From Nocardia terpenica (GTDB lineage: Bacteria; Actinomycetota; Actinomycetes; Mycobacteriales; Mycobacteriaceae), in assembly GCF_013186535.1 (NCBI RefSeq), contig NZ_JABMCZ010000005.1, positions 1,364,001-1,428,000 on the forward strand: 64,000 nt of DNA. Direction: 5' to 3'. Position 1 is the first letter of the stretch; each line of letters begins with the position of its first letter. A program made the translations under genes and the position numbers. Below are positions 15,835 through 24,519 of the stretch, in pieces. Below the pieces are notes generated by a model, which saw only the letters and a list, made by a program, of their open reading frames with translations, was not told where the DNA came from and searched no databases.

Positions 15835-15985
15835 GATTCCGGCGTGCTTTCGGCCGGAATCCAGCGTGAGGTCCCGGCCAAAAGCACGCCGGGACCAAAA
15901 GGACGGCGGCACGCCGGGGCCAAGAGGCACAACAGGCACACCGGGACCAAAAGGACGGCGGCACGCTGGGACGGCGGGTGGCTTG
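15835..15985 (+). repeat. Palindrome pair plus short tandem repeats
   Basis: Two copies of the dispersed palindrome: 15835-15862 (arms GATTCCGGC / GCCGGAATC) and 15870-15896 (arms GGTCCCGGC / GCCGGGACC, loop CAAAAGCAC). About three tandem units of 25-27 bases follow, each starting like the palindrome's right arm (GGGACCAAAAGGACGGCGGC). No ORF is supported. It lies between the alcohol dehydrogenase stop and the truB stop (convergent), so some stems may also end transcripts. Confidence 0.7.
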
Positions 15986-16912
15986 TCAGTCGATGAGGCC
16001 GCGGGGGCGGATGACGAAGACCGGGGACGAGCGTTTGCCCTTTTCTTCCAGGAGGGCAATGGTTTTGCCGTCCTCGGTGACGGCGGCGTGGACGCCGGGG
16101 ATGCCGATCGGGGCCAGCCAGCGGCCGTCGCGTAGGGATTCGGCCTCGGTGGCGGTGATGGTGCGGTGCGGAAAGGCCAGGCGCGCGGCGGAATCGATGT
16201 CCAGGTTCAGGCCGGGGTCGTCGGCGAGCCGATCCAGGGTGCGGGCGTGTTCGAGGGTGAACGGCCCCACCCGGGTTCGGCGCAGCGCCGTGAGATGTCC
16301 ACCGACACCGAGCTTTTCGCCCAGGTCCCGGGCCAGGGCACGGATGTAGGTGCCCGACGAGCAGTCCACCGCCACGTCGAGGTCGACGAATCGCGTTCCG
16401 CCCGTATCGATGTCGCGGCGCGCGAGGACCTCGAACCGGCTCACCGTCACCGGGCGCGCGGCCAGCCGCACCTGTTCCCCGGCGCGGGCGCGGGCGTAGG
16501 CGCGCTCGCCGTCGACCTTGATGGCGCTCACCGTGGCCGGGACCTGAAGGATGTCGCCGGTCAATTCCGTGACACCGGAGGCGATCTCGGCATCGGTGAC
16601 GTGTCCGGCCGAGGTGGTGGCGAGCGCCTCGCCCTCGGCGTCGTCGGTGACGGTGGCCTGCCCGAGCCGGATCGTCGCCGTGTACGCCTTGGTGGTCAGG
16701 CTGAGCAGGCCGAGCATCTTGGTGGCCCGCTCCACGCCCAGCACCAGCACCCCCGTGGCCATCGGATCCAGCGTCCCGGCATGGCCGATCTTCCTGGTGC
16801 GCAACAGCTTCCGGCAGCGCGACACCACGTCGTGGCTGGTCGTGCCGCCGTCCTTGTCCACCACCAGCAGCCCGCCGAGCGCGTCGACCACGGGAGTGCG
16901 TGCCTGATCCAT
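15986..16912 (-). CDS. truB: tRNA pseudouridine(55) synthase
   Basis: 308 aa from ATG 16912, whose A is shared with the pptT TGA (TGATG). TruB makes pseudouridine 55 in the T-loop of tRNA. The catalytic Asp is D49 in GHAGTLDPMATG; the KKLLRTRKIG-like entry and a C-terminal domain ending VFVIRPRGLID are present. In M. tuberculosis truB (Rv2793c) is likewise downstream of pptT. Confidence 0.95.
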   Translation of the reverse strand: MDQARTPVVDALGGLLVVDKDGGTTSHDVVSRCRKLLRTRKIGHAGTLDPMATGVLVLGVERATKMLGLLSLTTKAYTATIRLGQATVTDDAEGEALATTSAGHVTDAEIASGVTELTGDILQVPATVSAIKVDGERAYARARAGEQVRLAARPVTVSRFEVLARRDIDTGGTRFVDLDVAVDCSSGTYIRALARDLGEKLGVGGHLTALRRTRVGPFTLEHARTLDRLADDPGLNLDIDSAARLAFPHRTITATEAESLRDGRWLAPIGIPGVHAAVTEDGKTIALLEEKGKRSSPVFVIRPRGLID

Positions 16913-17619
16913 CAGCCGGTCACGATCGCGGTCAGGATCAGCCCGTCGGTGATCACCCAGCGGCCGTCGAACGACGTCAGCGGGGCGCCGCCGTCCACGA
17001 CCTGGCCGCCGATCAGCAGGTCGCTGTGGAAGGTGCCGCTGTCGCCGCCGCCGTCCACGGTGAAGGTGATGTGCGCGTCCTCGAATCCCAGCCAGCGCAG
17101 CGTCAGCGGGAACCACGCCTTGTAGGTGGCCTCCTTGGCGCAGAACAGCAGCCGGTCCAGGTGCAGGCCGGTCTCGGGAATCGCGGCCTTCAGCCAGTCC
17201 CGTTCGGCGGGCAGGCTCACCGAGTCCAGCACGCCCTCGGGCAGCGTGTCGTGCGGTTCGGCGTCGATGCCGACCGATCGCCAGCGCAGCCGGTGCGCCA
17301 GTGCCGCCGCCTGATAGCCCGCGCAGTGGGTCAGGCTGCCGACCACCCCGCGCGGGAACAGCGGCATGCCCCGCTCGCCCTTGCCGATGGCCACCGGCTC
17401 CTCGCCGAGCTGCACCAGCGCCTCGCGCGCGCAGTACCGCGCGCCGATGAAGTCCCGCCGCCGCTTGTCCACCGCCTTGGTGATCAGATGCTCCTCACCG
17501 GGATGCCCCGGCAGCTCATCGGAATTGTTCACCAGCTCGGCCGCTGCCACCCCATCGGGAAGAATCCTCCCGATGATGCGCGCCGCCCCCACCCGCTCGT
17601 CGATGACCGCCTCCTGCAC
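16912..17619 (-). CDS. pptT: 4'-phosphopantetheinyl transferase PptT
   Basis: 235 aa from GTG 17619. Transfers phosphopantetheine from CoA to carrier domains of fatty-acid, polyketide and siderophore synthases. Motifs: GMPLFPRGVVGSLTHCAGY, the Mg2+ site SVGIDAEPHD, and LFCAKEATYKAWFPLT followed by RWLGFEDAHITF. The sequence closely follows mycobacterial PptT (Rv2794c) throughout. It is coupled to truB downstream. In M. tuberculosis the next upstream gene is Rv2795c, whose homologue is here at 25682, beyond an 8-kb accessory block. Confidence 0.95.
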   Translation of the reverse strand: MQEAVIDERVGAARIIGRILPDGVAAAELVNNSDELPGHPGEEHLITKAVDKRRRDFIGARYCAREALVQLGEEPVAIGKGERGMPLFPRGVVGSLTHCAGYQAAALAHRLRWRSVGIDAEPHDTLPEGVLDSVSLPAERDWLKAAIPETGLHLDRLLFCAKEATYKAWFPLTLRWLGFEDAHITFTVDGGGDSGTFHSDLLIGGQVVDGGAPLTSFDGRWVITDGLILTAIVTG

Positions 17620-17800
17620 TCGACACCTCTACTTGACGTCCCGAGCCTAGCCGAGGCGGGCCGGACCGTCCCCGGCCGCGGGTTCCCGTTCACCCCACGC
17701 TCCCCCCGCTTCGTTGCTAGAGTGTTGCTGATCCGTCCATACCCGGTCCCGAAAAGAATCACTGTGTCGCAACGGCATCGGTGAGGCAGGAGGGCGAAGT

Positions 17801-18349
17801 ATGACCATCGATCAATCCGCCCGGCGTACGGGCACCGAACCGGCCGAATTCCTGGGCCCGTCGCGTACCGCTGTCACCTTGCGCATCAATGGCCGGGAGC
17901 AGTTCGCGGTGGTGGAGCCGCGCACCAGTCTGCTCGACGCGCTGCGCGAGCATCTGCATCTGACCGGCACCAAGAAGGGCTGTGACCAGGGCGGCTGCGG
18001 CGCCTGCACGGTATGGGTCGACGACCGCCGGGTGCTGGCGTGTCTGACCCTGGCGGTGGCGGCGGAGGGCCGGGAGATCACCACCATCGAGGGGGTGGCG
18101 CGCGGGGAGGAGCTGCACCCGGTGCAGCAGGCGTTCATCGAGGCCGACGGGTTCCAGTGCGGTTACTGCACGCCCGGGCAGATCATGTCGGCGATCAAAT
18201 GCATCGAGGAGGGCCATGCCGAGCGCGACGAGGACATCGCCGAATGGATGAGCGGCAATATCTGTCGCTGCGCGGCCTATCAGAATATTCGCGAGGCCGT
18301 GCGCCTCGGGCGCGACGCGATGCGCGAACGGGACGGTGAGCTGCCGTGA
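17801..18349 (+). CDS. Molybdenum hydroxylase 2Fe-2S subunit (PaoA/CoxS-like)
   Basis: 182 aa. Plant-type cluster Cys set C61, C66, C69, C81 (GCDQGGCGACTVW...LAC) and the second cluster set CGYCTPGQ with CRC (NICRCAAY). It passes electrons between the FAD and molybdenum subunits. It starts an operon of three genes joined by 4-base overlaps. There is no clear Tat signal, unlike E. coli PaoA, so the complex is probably cytoplasmic. Confidence 0.93.
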   Translation: MTIDQSARRTGTEPAEFLGPSRTAVTLRINGREQFAVVEPRTSLLDALREHLHLTGTKKGCDQGGCGACTVWVDDRRVLACLTLAVAAEGREITTIEGVARGEELHPVQQAFIEADGFQCGYCTPGQIMSAIKCIEEGHAERDEDIAEWMSGNICRCAAYQNIREAVRLGRDAMRERDGELP

Positions 18350-19380
18350 AACCCATCTCCTACGCCCGGCCGAGCACCCCGGAACAGGCCGTCGCCACCG
18401 TCACCTCGCGGCCCGGCACCGTCTTCCTCGCCGGGGGCACCACGCTGGTGGACATGCTGCGCATCGGCGCCATGACCCCGGACAACGTCGTCGACATCAC
18501 CTGGCTGCCGTTCGGCGGCCTCCGGCACACCCCCGAGGGCGGCCTGCGCATCGGGGCGCTGGCGAAGATGAGCGAGGTGGCCGCCGAACCCGGTGTGGTG
18601 GAACGGTTTCCGTTCCTGTCGGTGGCGCTGTGGAAGGGCGCCTCGGCGCAGCTGCGCAATATGGCGACCATGGGCGGCAATCTGATGCAGAAGGTGCGCT
18701 GCGGGTACTTCCGCGAGCCCGAATTCGCCTGCAACAAGCGGCAACCCGGTTCCGGCTGCGCGGCGCTCGAGGGTATCCACCGCGGGCACGCGATTCTCGG
18801 CACCGGCCCGCACTGCTTCGCCACCCATCCCTCGGATGTGGCGATCCCGTTGACCGCGTTGGACGCGACGGTCACCGTGTGGGGTCCGCGCGGCGAGCGC
18901 ACCATCGCCTTCGACGACTTCTTCCCGCTGCCCGGCGACACCCCGCACATCGAGCATCCGATCGGTGCGGACGAGCTGATCACGCGAATCGATGTGCCGC
19001 CCTTGCCGTTCGCCCGGAATTCGCACTACCTGAAGGTGCGCGACCGGGAGTCCTACGAGTTCGCACTCACCTCGGCCGCGGTGGCGCTGAACGTCGCCGA
19101 CGGCACCGTCGTCGACGTGCGCATCGGCCTGGGCGGTGTCGCCACCAAACCGTGGCGGGCCCGTACCGCCGAGCGGCTGCTCATCGGAAAGTCCGCCACC
19201 GCAGCCAATTTCGCGGCGGCCGCGGCGGCGGAGCTGGAGGCGGCCGACGACACGCATCCGATGAATACCTTCAAGATCACCCTCGCGCAGCGCACGCTGG
19301 TCCGCGCCCTGCGGACGATAGCGCCGCCCACCACGGTCCCGGCCAAAAGCATGCCGGGATCAGGGGTGAACGAGTCGTGA
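18346..19380 (+). CDS. Molybdenum hydroxylase FAD/4Fe-4S subunit (PaoB-like)
   Basis: 344 aa; GTG 18346 overlaps the previous stop (GTGA). FAD-binding PCMH pattern: FLAGGTTLVDMLRIG near 25-40 and ATMGGNLMQ near 107-115. Inserted cysteines in RCGYF, CNKR, GSGC and GPHC match the extra 4Fe-4S loop of PaoB/YagS and 4-hydroxybenzoyl-CoA-reductase-type subunits. The last ~15 residues are encoded by a copy of the dispersed palindrome (19335-19361), giving a non-homologous tail TVPAKSMPGSG. Confidence 0.9.
   Translation: MKPISYARPSTPEQAVATVTSRPGTVFLAGGTTLVDMLRIGAMTPDNVVDITWLPFGGLRHTPEGGLRIGALAKMSEVAAEPGVVERFPFLSVALWKGASAQLRNMATMGGNLMQKVRCGYFREPEFACNKRQPGSGCAALEGIHRGHAILGTGPHCFATHPSDVAIPLTALDATVTVWGPRGERTIAFDDFFPLPGDTPHIEHPIGADELITRIDVPPLPFARNSHYLKVRDRESYEFALTSAAVALNVADGTVVDVRIGLGGVATKPWRARTAERLLIGKSATAANFAAAAAAELEAADDTHPMNTFKITLAQRTLVRALRTIAPPTTVPAKSMPGSGVNES
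19335..19361 (+). repeat. Dispersed palindrome inside a coding 3' end
   Basis: Arms GGTCCCGGC and GCCGGGATC with loop CAAAAGCAT. This is the same palindrome found between genes elsewhere in the window. Here it is translated as the C-terminus of the PaoB-like subunit, shortly before its stop. Confidence 0.8.
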
Positions 19381-21629
19381 CCGCCACCGTCTCGAAACCC
19401 TTGGTGGGACGCGGATTCGACCGGCTCGACGGCCGCGCGAAGGTGACCGGCTCGGCCCACTACACCGCCGAGATCCCGATTCCCGATCTCGCCCACGCGG
19501 TCATCGTCGGCGCGCGGGTGGGCAGCGGTGCCGTGCGGTCCATCGATACGCGCGCCGCGCGGGCGGCGGGCGCGATCGCGGTGTTCACCCACGCGAATCT
19601 GCCGCGGGTGGCCGCGCTGCCGTCGGCGTGGCCGTCCGGATTCGGCGGCCCCGCGCCCGGCCAGACCTTCTTTCCCATGCAGGACACCACGATTCACTAC
19701 TTCGGGCAGCCCGTCGCGGTGGTGGTGGCCGACACCTTCGAGGCCGCCAAGTATGCCGCGGAGCTGATCGAGGTGGACTACGACGCGGCCCCGGCCGTGG
19801 TCCGGCTCGACGACGGCCGCGACCGGATCTATCAGCCGGAGAAGGTGTTCTGCGGCATGGTCCCGGCCCGGCAGTCGCGGGGCGACTTCGCCGCCGCGGC
19901 GGCCGCGGCGGCCCACTCCGTCGACGTCACTTACCATTTCGCGGCCAATCACCACAATCCGATCGAATGCTCCGCCACGGCGGCGTTCTGGGAGGGCGAC
20001 ACCGTCACCGTCTACGACGCCACCCAGGGGGTGACCGCCACCCAGGCGACAATCGCCGCGTACCTGGGTATTTCGGTGGCCCACGTGCGGGTGGTGGCGA
20101 ACTACGTGGGCGGCGGGTTCGGCGGCAAGGCGATGATGTGGCCGCACGTGACGCTGGCGCCGACGATCGCCCGCGAGCTGGGGCGGCCGGTGAAGGTGGT
20201 GCTGAACCGCGAGCAGATGTTCTACGGCACCGGCCTGCGCGAGGAGCAGGAGCAGCGCGTCGTGCTCGCCTGCGACGGCGACGGCGTCTGCACCGGGCTG
20301 CTGCACCACAAGCTTTCCGTCACTTCACAATTCGACGACTGGGCCGAGGTCTCGCTGGAGGTCGCCGGGAAGGCGTACGGAATTCCGCACTGGGACGGGC
20401 AGTATCGGCTGATCCGCGGGAACACCATGACGCCGACGTTCATGCGCGGGCCGGGCGAGGCGTCGGGCATGGTGGCGCTGGAATGCGCCCTCGACGAGCT
20501 CGCCGACGAAATCGGTTCGGACCCGGTCGAATTGCGGCTGCGCAACCATGCCGCGATCGATCCGGAGAGCGGTCACCCGTGGACCTCCGACGGCTACGCC
20601 GACTGTGTACGCGTGGCCGCCGAACGCTTCGGCTGGTCGGCCGAGCACCGTCGCGCCGGGCCCCGCCGGGACGGAAACTGGCTGCTCGGTTGGGGTATGG
20701 GGTCGGCGGGCTATCCGGTGTATCTACCGGGGCAGCCGCAGCGCGCGCACGCCCGGCTGCTGGCCGACGGCATGCTGGTGGTGCGGGCCGCCACCCAGGA
20801 TTTCGGCACCGGGGTCGCCACCGCGATGGCCCAGGTCGCGGGCGACGCGATGGGCCTGCCGTTCCATCGGGTGCGCGTCGAGATCGGCGACACCCGGTAC
20901 CCGAACATCGTCGCCGCGGTCGGCTCGATGGGCGCGGGCATGATCAGCGCCGCGGTGCACACCGCGTGCTCCGACCTGAGGGCACAGCTGATCTCGGTGG
21001 CCGTCGGCGATCCGGGGTCGCCGCTGCACGGCCGCGCCCCGGCGGAGATCGAGGGCATCGAGGGCGTGCTGCGCATCCGTTCGGACCCCGCGATCGCGGA
21101 CGACTACGCCGCGGTCCTGAGCCGCAACCACCTGACCGACCTCGAGACCATCGGCACCTGGCAGCCACCCGCCCAGGACATTCCCTACGGCAAGATCACC
21201 TTCGGCGCCCAGTTCGCGGAGGTGGCGGTCGACCCCGACCTCGGCCTGGTCCGGGTCCGCCGCATGGTCGGCGCCTTCGCCCCCGGCCGCGTCCTCAACG
21301 CCAAACTGGCCCGCAGCCAGGTCCTGGGCGGCATGAACTGGGGCCTGTCCCAGGCCCTCATGGAAGCCACCCTCTGCGACCCCCGCGACGGCCGCTGGGC
21401 CAACTCCTCCCTCCTGGAATACCTCCTCCCGGTCCACGCCGACGCGCCCGAGGTGGACATCCGGTTCGTCGAGATGCAGGACGAAATAGTGAACCCCCTG
21501 GGTGTGAAGGGTCTGGGCGAGCTGGGCATGATCGGCGCCGCCGCCGCCATTCTCAGCGCCGTCCGCCACGCCACCGGCCGCCCGATCCGCGAGATCCCGC
21601 TCCGGATCGAACATTTGCTGGCCGAATAG
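19377..21629 (+). CDS. Molybdenum hydroxylase large subunit (PaoC-like, molybdopterin-binding)
   Basis: 750 aa from GTG 19377, overlapping the previous stop (GTGA). Aldehyde oxidase/xanthine dehydrogenase pattern: GRAKVTGSAHYTAEI at the N-terminus, VGGGFGGKAMMW for cofactor binding, FMRGPGEASG, QDFGTGVATAMAQ, and GVKGLGELGMIG, where the Glu is the expected catalytic base. It hydroxylates an aldehyde or N-heterocycle; substrate not determinable. XdhC encoded nearby on the other strand is the expected cofactor-insertion partner. Confidence 0.92.
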   Translation: MTATVSKPLVGRGFDRLDGRAKVTGSAHYTAEIPIPDLAHAVIVGARVGSGAVRSIDTRAARAAGAIAVFTHANLPRVAALPSAWPSGFGGPAPGQTFFPMQDTTIHYFGQPVAVVVADTFEAAKYAAELIEVDYDAAPAVVRLDDGRDRIYQPEKVFCGMVPARQSRGDFAAAAAAAAHSVDVTYHFAANHHNPIECSATAAFWEGDTVTVYDATQGVTATQATIAAYLGISVAHVRVVANYVGGGFGGKAMMWPHVTLAPTIARELGRPVKVVLNREQMFYGTGLREEQEQRVVLACDGDGVCTGLLHHKLSVTSQFDDWAEVSLEVAGKAYGIPHWDGQYRLIRGNTMTPTFMRGPGEASGMVALECALDELADEIGSDPVELRLRNHAAIDPESGHPWTSDGYADCVRVAAERFGWSAEHRRAGPRRDGNWLLGWGMGSAGYPVYLPGQPQRAHARLLADGMLVVRAATQDFGTGVATAMAQVAGDAMGLPFHRVRVEIGDTRYPNIVAAVGSMGAGMISAAVHTACSDLRAQLISVAVGDPGSPLHGRAPAEIEGIEGVLRIRSDPAIADDYAAVLSRNHLTDLETIGTWQPPAQDIPYGKITFGAQFAEVAVDPDLGLVRVRRMVGAFAPGRVLNAKLARSQVLGGMNWGLSQALMEATLCDPRDGRWANSSLLEYLLPVHADAPEVDIRFVEMQDEIVNPLGVKGLGELGMIGAAAAILSAVRHATGRPIREIPLRIEHLLAE

Positions 21630-21658
21630 GTGTCGGTCCTCGATGCGAGACTCGGGGC

Positions 21659-23332
21659 ATGAGATGGGCGGTGGCCGAGACGGACGGCGGGGGTGCGCGT
21701 CTGTGTCCGCTCGATCAGGACGGGCGGCCCGCGGGGCCGGTGGTGCACGAGGTTTCGGTGGCGGAGGCGGTGGGGTCGCGGCCCGATGTCGAGCGGTGGG
21801 TGTGGCGGTCGACGGGTGAGATGTATCGGCGGTTGCTGGCGGCGGGGGTGCGGGTCGAGCGGTGCTATGACGTGGAGGCCGCGGAGGCGCTGCTGATCGG
21901 GCACGAGGAGGGCCAGTCGGGGCAGGCCCGATCGCTGGCGGCCGCCTGGGCGCGATTACACGGCCTGCCGGTGCCGCCGGATGCGCCCGCGCGGGCCGCG
22001 GAGACCCAGCCGTCGCTGTTCGAGTCCGGCCCGGTGCCGCTGCCGCCCGGCACCGACGAGCTCACCGCCCTCCTGGAGGTCTATGCGGGGCAGATCGCCC
22101 GCACCGCGAAAACCGAACAGCCCGAACGGATGCGGCTGCTGCTCGCCGCCGAATCGGCGGGCATGCTGGTGGCCGCCGAGATGTCGCGGACCGGAATCCC
22201 CTGGCGCGCGGACGTGCACCGCGAGGTGCTGGACGAACTGCTGGGTGAACGGTTCCCGGGCGGGGGCGAGCCGCGGCGGATGGCGGAGCTGGCCGATCGG
22301 GTGTCGCGGGCCTTCGGCGACGAGGTGCGGGTGCGGCCCGATCTGCCCAACGACATCATCCGGGCCTTCGCCCGCGCCGGAATCTTCCTGTCCTCCACCA
22401 GAAAATGGGAGCTCCAGCAGGTCGATCACCCCGCGGTCGCGCCGCTGCTCGAATACAAGTCGCTCTATCGTCTCTACACCGCACACGGCTGGTCCTGGCT
22501 CGAGCAGTGGGTGCACGACGGCCGCTTCCGTCCCGAATACCTGCCCGGCGGAACGGTTTCCGGCCGCTGGACCACCAATGGCGGTGGCGCCCTACAGATC
22601 CCGAAGGTGATCCGGCGGGCGGTCCGCGCCGACCCGGGGTGGTGTCTGGTGGTCGCCGACGCCGATCAGATGGAGCCGCGCGTGCTCGCCGCCATCTCCC
22701 GCGACCCGGGGCTGATGGAGGTGGCCGGTCGCGGCGAGGATCTGTACGCGGACCTGGCGGCCCGCGCCTTCGGCGGCGACCGCGCCCAGGCCAAACTCGC
22801 CATGCTGGGCGCCATCTACGGCCAGACCTCCGGCGATGCCCGCACCCACATGGCCGAACTGCGCCGCCGCTATCCGGCCGCCATGGCCTACGTCGACGAC
22901 GCGGCCCGCGCCGGTGAGGAGGGCCGCCTGGTACGCACCTGGTTGGGCCGCACCTGCCCGCCGCTGTCCGCGGGCGCACCCGACGACCCGGCCGAGGAGC
23001 AGGAACCATCCGGTCGATACGGCAGCACCTCCGCGGCGCGCGCCCGCGGCCGCTTCACCCGCAACTTCGTGGTGCAGGGCAGCGCCGCCGACTGGGCCCT
23101 GCTGGTCCTGGCGGCGCTGCGCCAGCAGATGAGCCGCGCCGGGCTGCGCGCCGAACTGGTCTTCTTCCAGCACGACGAGGTCATCGTGCACTGCCCGGCC
23201 GAGGAGGCCGCGACCGTCGCCGAGGCGATCGCGACCGCGGCGCAGACCGCGGGCCGGATCGCCTTCGGGCCGACACCGGTGCGGTTCCCGCTGACGACGG
23301 CGATTGTGGAGTGCTACTGGGACGCGAAATGA
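21659..23332 (+). CDS. Short family-A DNA polymerase (exonuclease-polymerase type)
   Basis: 557 aa, much shorter than Pol I (~900), with no 5' nuclease domain. Polymerase motifs are intact: motif A DADQMEPRVLA, motif B RAQAKLAMLGAIYG, motif C FFQHDEVIVH, and SGRWTTNGG with IPKVIRRA around them. The N-terminal ~180 residues are in the place of the 3'-5' exonuclease but I see no DEDD acidic set. Databases usually call this actinobacterial form bifunctional 3'-5' exonuclease/DNA polymerase. It may serve in repair. It is odd between a hydroxylase operon and xdhC; 29 bp follow the hydroxylase stop, and its 3' end faces xdhC. Confidence 0.88.
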   Translation: MRWAVAETDGGGARLCPLDQDGRPAGPVVHEVSVAEAVGSRPDVERWVWRSTGEMYRRLLAAGVRVERCYDVEAAEALLIGHEEGQSGQARSLAAAWARLHGLPVPPDAPARAAETQPSLFESGPVPLPPGTDELTALLEVYAGQIARTAKTEQPERMRLLLAAESAGMLVAAEMSRTGIPWRADVHREVLDELLGERFPGGGEPRRMAELADRVSRAFGDEVRVRPDLPNDIIRAFARAGIFLSSTRKWELQQVDHPAVAPLLEYKSLYRLYTAHGWSWLEQWVHDGRFRPEYLPGGTVSGRWTTNGGGALQIPKVIRRAVRADPGWCLVVADADQMEPRVLAAISRDPGLMEVAGRGEDLYADLAARAFGGDRAQAKLAMLGAIYGQTSGDARTHMAELRRRYPAAMAYVDDAARAGEEGRLVRTWLGRTCPPLSAGAPDDPAEEQEPSGRYGSTSAARARGRFTRNFVVQGSAADWALLVLAALRQQMSRAGLRAELVFFQHDEVIVHCPAEEAATVAEAIATAAQTAGRIAFGPTPVRFPLTTAIVECYWDAK

Positions 23333-23346
23333 GACACCCCGAGGTC

Positions 23347-24417
23347 TCAGCGGTGGATCGGCCCGTGCGTGCGGGCCAGGGGTCGGGCGGTGCCGCCGGA
23401 GGTTTCGGCGAGGATCTGGGCGGCGATGGAGACGGCGGTTTCCTCGGGGGTGCGGGCATTCAGGTCGAGGCCGACGGGACTGTGTAAGCGGCGCAGGCGG
23501 TTCGGCGGGACGCCGGTCTCGGTGAGGCGTCGGACGCGGTCGGCGTGGGTGCGGCGGGAACCGAGGGCGCCGATGAAGGCCAGGTCGTCGAGGGTGAGGG
23601 CCTCGGCGAGCATCGGGACGTCGAACTTGGGGTCGTGGGTGAGCACGATGACGACGGTGCGGCCGTCGAGCAGCCCGGCCTCGTGCTGCCGCCGCAGGTA
23701 GCGGTGCGGCCAGTCGACGACGACATCGTGGGCGGCGGGGAAACGCGCCGGGGTGGTGAAGGTTTCGCGGGCGTCGACCACGGTCACGCGATAGCCGAGG
23801 TGCGCGCCGACCCGGCTCAGGGCCCGCACGAAATCATTGGCACCGGCCAGAATCAGGCGCGCGGGCGGCCCGAAACTGTGCACGAAAGCCCGTGGCGGAA
23901 AGGCGGTTCGGCCGTCGTCCGCGCCGACCGTGCCGGTGCGGCCCGCGCGCGCCATCCCCCGGGCGTCCCGGCTGACATCGGCGGCGTCGTCCTCGTCGGC
24001 GGGCCACACCACCCGCCACTCCGGCGTACTCCGCAGCGTGGTGACCAGCGCGACCGGCCGATGCGCATCGATACCCCGGTGCAGCGCAACAAGATCCGCG
24101 CGCCGCGCCCGATCCACCCGCTCGACGAATACCTCCATCTCACCGCCGCAGGTCAACCCGACCGCGATCCCGTCCGGGTCGGCGACCCCGAACCGTTCGA
24201 GCACCGCACCCGAGCCCGCGATCACCCCCGCCGCGGCCTCGGTGACCGCCCCCTCCACACAGCCGCCGGAGATCGATCCCAGCACCTCGCCGTTCGCGGT
24301 GACTACCATGGCCGCGCCGATCTCCCGCGGCCCGGCTCCGGTCACATCGACCACGCGGGCCAGTGCGACCGGGCCGCGCTCGACGCGGTCTATCAGAGAG
24401 GGCAGCAACTCTCTCAT
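23347..24417 (-). CDS. XdhC/CoxI-family molybdenum cofactor insertion protein
   Basis: 356 aa. N-terminal XdhC_CoxI motif GSISGGCVEGAV (about 47-58) with a later GLTCGGEMEVF, and a C-terminal Rossmann-like XdhC_C domain (RLILAGANDFVRAL, FIGALGSRRTHADR). XdhC binds and delivers the sulfurated molybdenum cofactor to xanthine-dehydrogenase-type enzymes. It lies in the same block as the PaoABC-like operon but convergent to it. Confidence 0.9.
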   Translation of the reverse strand: MRELLPSLIDRVERGPVALARVVDVTGAGPREIGAAMVVTANGEVLGSISGGCVEGAVTEAAAGVIAGSGAVLERFGVADPDGIAVGLTCGGEMEVFVERVDRARRADLVALHRGIDAHRPVALVTTLRSTPEWRVVWPADEDDAADVSRDARGMARAGRTGTVGADDGRTAFPPRAFVHSFGPPARLILAGANDFVRALSRVGAHLGYRVTVVDARETFTTPARFPAAHDVVVDWPHRYLRRQHEAGLLDGRTVVIVLTHDPKFDVPMLAEALTLDDLAFIGALGSRRTHADRVRRLTETGVPPNRLRRLHSPVGLDLNARTPEETAVSIAAQILAETSGGTARPLARTHGPIHR

Positions 24418-24519
24418 AGTCGAATAGTTACTGTTCAGACTCGGCGCGGTGCTTCATAAAACGAGACTAGCAATCTCTTAGCGATCAAGCCGGGTGAGAC
24501 GCGTTTCGCGCCGGAACCG

